NCBI RefSeq assembly: GCF_000346485.2
Contig: NZ_KQ976354.1
Span: 1,489,719-1,553,718 of the forward strand
Reading direction: 5' to 3'
Source: Scytonema hofmannii PCC 7110
GTDB lineage: Bacteria > Cyanobacteriota > Cyanobacteriia > Cyanobacteriales > Nostocaceae
Length of the DNA: 64,000 bases
Position numbers and translations under genes: made by a program. Shown here one piece after another: positions 60,263 through 64,000 of this stretch (positions are counted from its first letter, which is position 1; each line of letters opens with the position of its first letter). The notes beneath the pieces are model-generated. The model worked only from the letters and a program-made list of their open reading frames with translations. It had not been told where the DNA came from and did no database searches.

Positions 60263-61240
60263 ATGCGTGCTGATCGCCTCCTCTCCATCCTGATGCTGTT
60301 GCAAATTCATAACCGTCTGACAGCACGGGATTTAGCAGAACGATTAGAAGTCTCCGAACGCACTATTCACCGAGACATGGAAGCGCTCAGCAGTGCTGGG
60401 GTGCCAGTAGTGGCAGAACGGGGTCAAGGCGGCGGTTGGAGTTTGCTCGACAACTACCAAACGACACTGACTGGATTGAACCTTGGAGAGATTCAAGCAC
60501 TGTTTTTGCCCAAGCCCGGTCACTTATTAGCTGATTTAGGCTGGACTCAGACATTTGAGGCAGCTCTGCTTAAACTTTTAGCAGCTCTACCCTCTGCCAA
60601 TCGTCAGCAAGCAGAAGCCGTTAGCCAACGCATTCATCTCGATCCAACAGGCTGGCATCGGTGGGAAGAAGAAATGTCAGCGTTTCCGATTCTCCAAACA
60701 GCAATCTGGCAGGAACGACAAATACATCTAAGCTACGAGCGTGGCGATGGCAAGATGGTAGAGCGATTGGTCAATCCTTTGGGGCTGGTTGCCAAAGGTA
60801 GCGTCTGGTATTTGGTTGCAGCAGTAGACGAGGAGGTGCGTTCCTATCGGATCTCACGAGTGCGCCGTGCCACGATTTCGTCTTGCCCTTGCGCTCGTCC
60901 GGCTAATTTTAACTTAGCCGAGTATTGGCAGCGATCGACGGTTGAGTTCCAAACCAATCTGCCTCAATATAGAGTTAAAGTACGCATTGACCCAGAGGTT
61001 ATGCCTCGGTTGCGATATGCTGGGTACTTTGCACGTATAGAGCAGATCGACTCTCCGGATGCTGATGGCTGGATTCCCGTCTCGATTCGCTTTGACTTGG
61101 AAGCAGAAGCTTGCGCCTACGTATTGGGGTTTGGCACGCAAATGGAGGTGATTGAACCACCTCAACTGCGCGATCGCATTTTGGAACACGCACGTGCAGC
61201 GATCGCATTCCACACCCATTCTCCTTCAGTTGACTCCTGA
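60263..61240 (+). CDS. YafY-family HTH-WYL transcriptional regulator
   Basis: A 325-residue regulator. The winged HTH (DeoR-like) starts at the N-terminus: RADRLLSILMLLQIHNRLTA, RDLAERLEVSERTIHRDMEA, with GQGGGWSLLDNY as the wing. The WYL ligand domain is at about 140-215 (IHLSYERGDGKMVERLVNP, then GSVWYLVAAVDEEVRSYRIS). A C-terminal WCX-like extension follows. It is divergent from the SDR gene, with a palindrome between them. The 3' end overlaps the tail of the convergent acetyltransferase gene by 15 nt. Confidence 0.9.
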   Translation: MRADRLLSILMLLQIHNRLTARDLAERLEVSERTIHRDMEALSSAGVPVVAERGQGGGWSLLDNYQTTLTGLNLGEIQALFLPKPGHLLADLGWTQTFEAALLKLLAALPSANRQQAEAVSQRIHLDPTGWHRWEEEMSAFPILQTAIWQERQIHLSYERGDGKMVERLVNPLGLVAKGSVWYLVAAVDEEVRSYRISRVRRATISSCPCARPANFNLAEYWQRSTVEFQTNLPQYRVKVRIDPEVMPRLRYAGYFARIEQIDSPDADGWIPVSIRFDLEAEACAYVLGFGTQMEVIEPPQLRDRILEHARAAIAFHTHSPSVDS

Positions 61241-61816
61241 CATCACGGAGGCAACAAGTTCCCGTTCTTTACGGAAATGCTTGACGATTTGCTGGGGATT
61301 ACCGACGATGACAACACTGGAAGGTACAGATTTACGAACAACGCTTCCTAAACCTACCACACTGTCTTCACCGATGTGTACGCCTTTCATCACCGTAGCT
61401 CTGGCTCCTATCCAGACATTGCGTTCTATAGTAATAGGTGCCGACGCTTTTGGTCCTGCGGGATAGTGACGCATCTCAGGTTCTAAATTGTGATAATCAC
61501 TATCTGCTAAAAAACAATCAGAAATCAAGCATTCATCGCCAATGCTAATCGAGGTTTCACAACCTATATATGTACCATTAAGCAGCACTTGCTTACCAAT
61601 GACAACGTTTCCTGAACCGTAAATCGAGACTTTTTTACCCAAACGGCAGCCAGAACCGATAGTCACTTGAACGCTTCCAAGCACCTGTAAAGAACCTTTA
61701 ATGGCAACTCCTTTGGCAATTTTAACATTTGGATATCGCCATTGGTAAAACAATCGCTTGAGTTCAAAGTAGTTTTGGGACAGTTTTTTAAGAAAAGGAA
61801 GATTTAAGTTTTTCAT
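61226..61816 (-). CDS. Hexapeptide-repeat acetyltransferase (polysaccharide-modifying)
   Basis: A 196-residue left-handed beta-helix acyltransferase of the WbbJ/serine-acetyltransferase type. The short N-terminal helix (LKRLFYQWRYPN) is followed by hexapeptide turns VKIAKGVAIKGSLQ, VTIGSGCRLGKKV and ISIGDECLISD. The His-bearing loop is ADSDYHNLEPEMRH, and the end turns ITIERNVWIGARATVMKGVH and VVGLGSVV complete it. It most likely O-acetylates a sugar of the exopolysaccharide. It is 190 nt downstream of the second Wzc-like gene on the same strand. Confidence 0.88.
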   Translation of the reverse strand: MKNLNLPFLKKLSQNYFELKRLFYQWRYPNVKIAKGVAIKGSLQVLGSVQVTIGSGCRLGKKVSIYGSGNVVIGKQVLLNGTYIGCETSISIGDECLISDCFLADSDYHNLEPEMRHYPAGPKASAPITIERNVWIGARATVMKGVHIGEDSVVGLGSVVRKSVPSSVVIVGNPQQIVKHFRKERELVASVMSGVN

Positions 61817-62006
61817 AATTTGTCCTTGAGTTTCCTTAAGTTAATGAGAGTTATAGCGTTTTCTAGTCTGCTGAGGTACAGAGTTATCTGCGTCCATCTG
61901 CTACAGGGTGCGGTTAATTATTTCTTCCTATACCTCACGTTCATTGGGAATTGCTATATTCAACCAGATATGATTGGCAATTCAAAATCTAAAATTCAAA
62001 ATCGAA

Positions 62007-64000
62007 TTACGTGTTCACTAAGGAAGAATCAGAGTGATAAGAGTAAGGCTTCTTCTTACTTTCCACTGCATTCACAACTAAACCTAAAATTTCAACATTA
62101 TGTTGAGAGAGTTGTGCAAAGCTTTCATTTACAGAGTTTTTGTAGCTGCTATCGGGACGGACAACAAACAGAACGTTGGAAATAAGAGTAGCCATCAAAG
62201 CTGTTTCACTCGTTAGACTAACGGGCGCACTGTCAACGATAACGTAATCGTAATTTCCTCTAGCCTCACAAGCTGTTAATGCTTGTTCAAAGCGTCCTCG
62301 TTTGATAGTTTCTACAATTTTGCCTCGTTTGGGTAAAGTTGGCAGTAAATCCAGGTTTGGTTGTATCGATCTTTGCAATTGCTCTATTGTGGAATCTTCG
62401 GCGTAACCCAAACTGCGGCTGAGTTCTGCACTCCGAAAATCCCCATCCACTAGCAGCACTCGAAAGCCTAAATCTACTAAACCGTAAGCTAACCCTATGG
62501 CAACTGTTGTTTTCCCTTCTCCTTGAGTAGCGCTTGTGACTAATAATCTACGATTATTGAGAGGTTGTAAGCTGATAGCAGAAGCAAGGCGTTGAAATTC
62601 AACTTCTGAAACAGAAGTCATTTCAATTTTCGGATCTGAATGCTTGATCCGAGGAATACTTTGCACGATCGCAAATTTTTGACCTTGTAAATCTTTGAGA
62701 TTTAACAGAGGGTTGCGGCTTTCCAGGAATAATACCAAAGCTATGCTACCGATAATAGATGCTAGCAAAGCATTGACTGCCATTAAGAGAAACTTTGGAC
62801 TGACAGGTTTAGGATCGACTTGTGGCGCATCAAGAACCTGTATATTTGGGTAAGCATCAAAAGCGTCAATGTTACTTTGTTGTATCTGGGCAATTAAGCC
62901 TTTATACACACCTTCAGTAACATCCACTTGCCGTTGTAGTTCTACCAGCCTAGCCTGATTTACTGGGAAAGACTTTAAGGTTGTTTGAAGCTGGGTAATT
63001 TGATTGTTAAGTTGTTGTGCTTGTCGCCGTTGTGCTGTAGCTTCGCTTTCAGCAAGAACCTGTTGTTGGATTAAAGCAGCGCGACCTTGTGAATCAGTCG
63101 CCACCGTAGTATCTACTTTTGTACCTGCAGATGTTTGTCTTATATGTTCTTGAATTTTTCGCTGCAATGATTCCCGTTGTGCAAGCAAAGTTTTCACTTC
63201 TGGATGTACGTCAGTAAAAATAGCTTGTTTTTGACGTAAAGACGCTTCTACTTCAGACAATTGTTGTCGGACAAATTGATATTCTTTATTTTCACCTAAA
63301 CCTAAAGAGCGAATTGCTTCATTTGGTGTTAGGCTCAAACGGATTGATAAAGCTTTTGCTCGATTTTCACTTGCCTCAGCCGTAGCTAACACTTGTGCTC
63401 TCACAGTTGTTAGAGTACTAATTGAATCCACAATTCCTTTAGCTTGGTCTTCATTATTAATTAAACCACTAGACTGCTTAAAAATTGTTAGCTTACTTTG
63501 CGCTTGAGCTAACTTTAACTTTGCTTGTTCTAGTTCTATTTGACTGAATTTTTGCCGCGTTCGACTATTCGCTTGTCGCAATTCATTAAGGCGATTTTGA
63601 TACGCTTCTGTTATAGCGATCGCTCTTTGATTGGCTAATTTTGGACTGGAACCACTTACAGTCAGCAACATAATAGTAGACTGCTCCTGAGGTGTGACTT
63701 TAAATAACTGCCTATATCTAGAAATACTATTAAATTTGCCCCTTTCAGGGTCAGAAGCTAAAACTTTCTCTAACAACGTATCGCTCGTTAAAATCGATGC
63801 TTGTACGTTGAGAGGATTGACTTCAGAAGAAAATGCAGAATCTCCATTTCTTAGAGAACCAAGAGTTCCTAAATTGGCATCAAGATTACTTGTTGTTTTT
63901 GGCAGAATTAGCTGTGTTTTAGCTATCCAAACTGGTTTTGCATTAGACACTGCTACTGCTGTAGCCAATACCACAAGAACATTAAAAGCTATTAAAGATT
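62007..64000 (-). CDS. Second Wzc/CpsCD-type polysaccharide co-polymerase, partial
   Basis: This is a close paralogue of the protein at 23233-25263, open to the right window edge; the homologous sequence (IAFN, LVVL) continues to 64000. So the GTG at 63974 is internal and about 20 N-terminal residues lie outside. It has the Wzz part, helix 2 (about 415-437 counted from 63974), Walker A GEGKTT, A' VLLVDGDFRS and Walker B VIVDSAP. The C-terminus ends KKKPYSYHSDSS, with two Tyr, so it differs from its paralogue there. It should control chain length or export of the polymer made by the genes at 48932-61816. Confidence 0.92.
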   Translation of the reverse strand, partial: SLIAFNVLVVLATAVAVSNAKPVWIAKTQLILPKTTSNLDANLGTLGSLRNGDSAFSSEVNPLNVQASILTSDTLLEKVLASDPERGKFNSISRYRQLFKVTPQEQSTIMLLTVSGSSPKLANQRAIAITEAYQNRLNELRQANSRTRQKFSQIELEQAKLKLAQAQSKLTIFKQSSGLINNEDQAKGIVDSISTLTTVRAQVLATAEASENRAKALSIRLSLTPNEAIRSLGLGENKEYQFVRQQLSEVEASLRQKQAIFTDVHPEVKTLLAQRESLQRKIQEHIRQTSAGTKVDTTVATDSQGRAALIQQQVLAESEATAQRRQAQQLNNQITQLQTTLKSFPVNQARLVELQRQVDVTEGVYKGLIAQIQQSNIDAFDAYPNIQVLDAPQVDPKPVSPKFLLMAVNALLASIIGSIALVLFLESRNPLLNLKDLQGQKFAIVQSIPRIKHSDPKIEMTSVSEVEFQRLASAISLQPLNNRRLLVTSATQGEGKTTVAIGLAYGLVDLGFRVLLVDGDFRSAELSRSLGYAEDSTIEQLQRSIQPNLDLLPTLPKRGKIVETIKRGRFEQALTACEARGNYDYVIVDSAPVSLTSETALMATLISNVLFVVRPDSSYKNSVNESFAQLSQHNVEILGLVVNAVESKKKPYSYHSDSSLVNT

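Noticed and set aside
60914-61219. Minus-strand frames within the YafY-type regulator gene
   Set aside because: The regulator's HTH and WYL domains account for the region in full.

Overview
The window looks like chromosomal DNA of a filamentous, probably heterocyst-forming (Nostocales-type) cyanobacterium. This is inferred from the recurrent HIP1 octamer GCGATCGC, heptameric and octameric short tandem repeats, CHAT, Uma2, UPF0175/DUF3368 and four-helix-bundle genes, a CrtO-type beta-carotene ketolase, and dispersed AAACCCGGTTT and AAGTCCGC hairpins. No tRNA, rRNA, CRISPR array or prophage was seen. Both edges cut genes: a CHAT protein on the left and a Wzc-like protein on the right.

Layout. 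1-4.8 kb holds a CHAT gene end, an XRE/Uma2 pair, two small exported-protein genes with matching leaders, and gene fossils mixed with miniature elements. 4.9-9.2 kb is a subtilisin-like protease gene split by a 2,194-bp IS4-family element with exact 10-bp target duplications. 9.7-13.9 kb is a small bacteriocin-type cluster: C39 peptidase ABC exporter, double-glycine peptide and HlyD adaptor. 13.9-16.5 kb is a graveyard of toxin-antitoxin genes, truncated genes and a chimeric fossil made of HlyD and Hsp20 pieces. 16.6-21.7 kb has a MAPEG protein, an AraC regulator, an NADP-binding oxidoreductase, and an operon of a triad-less HtrA-like protein, an intact trypsin-like protease and a LuxR-type regulator with a degenerate receiver. 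21.9-27.6 kb has a glycoside hydrolase, a Wzc-like polysaccharide co-polymerase/kinase and CrtO.

28.8-48.1 kb, almost all on the minus strand, is the most striking region. A 3,794-residue protein (Ig/cadherin-like repeats, a VWA domain, a long RHS/YD-repeat shell and a hydrophobic glycine-rich C-terminal domain) is followed 22 nt later by a small acyl-carrier-like protein. Downstream come a parvulin-type isomerase, a type I secretion ABC protein with a cyclic-nucleotide-binding domain and a dead C39 domain, and an HlyD adaptor. The arrangement suggests an RHS polymorphic toxin/adhesin exported by a type I system with its own foldase and a candidate immunity protein. Octamer repeats interrupt the linkers of the secretion genes.

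48.9-64 kb is an exopolysaccharide locus: polymerase/ligase, flippase, three family-2 glycosyltransferases, a WecG/TagA-type transferase, a hexapeptide acetyltransferase and a second Wzc. It is interspersed with a solo TnpB element and an SDR/YafY divergent pair.
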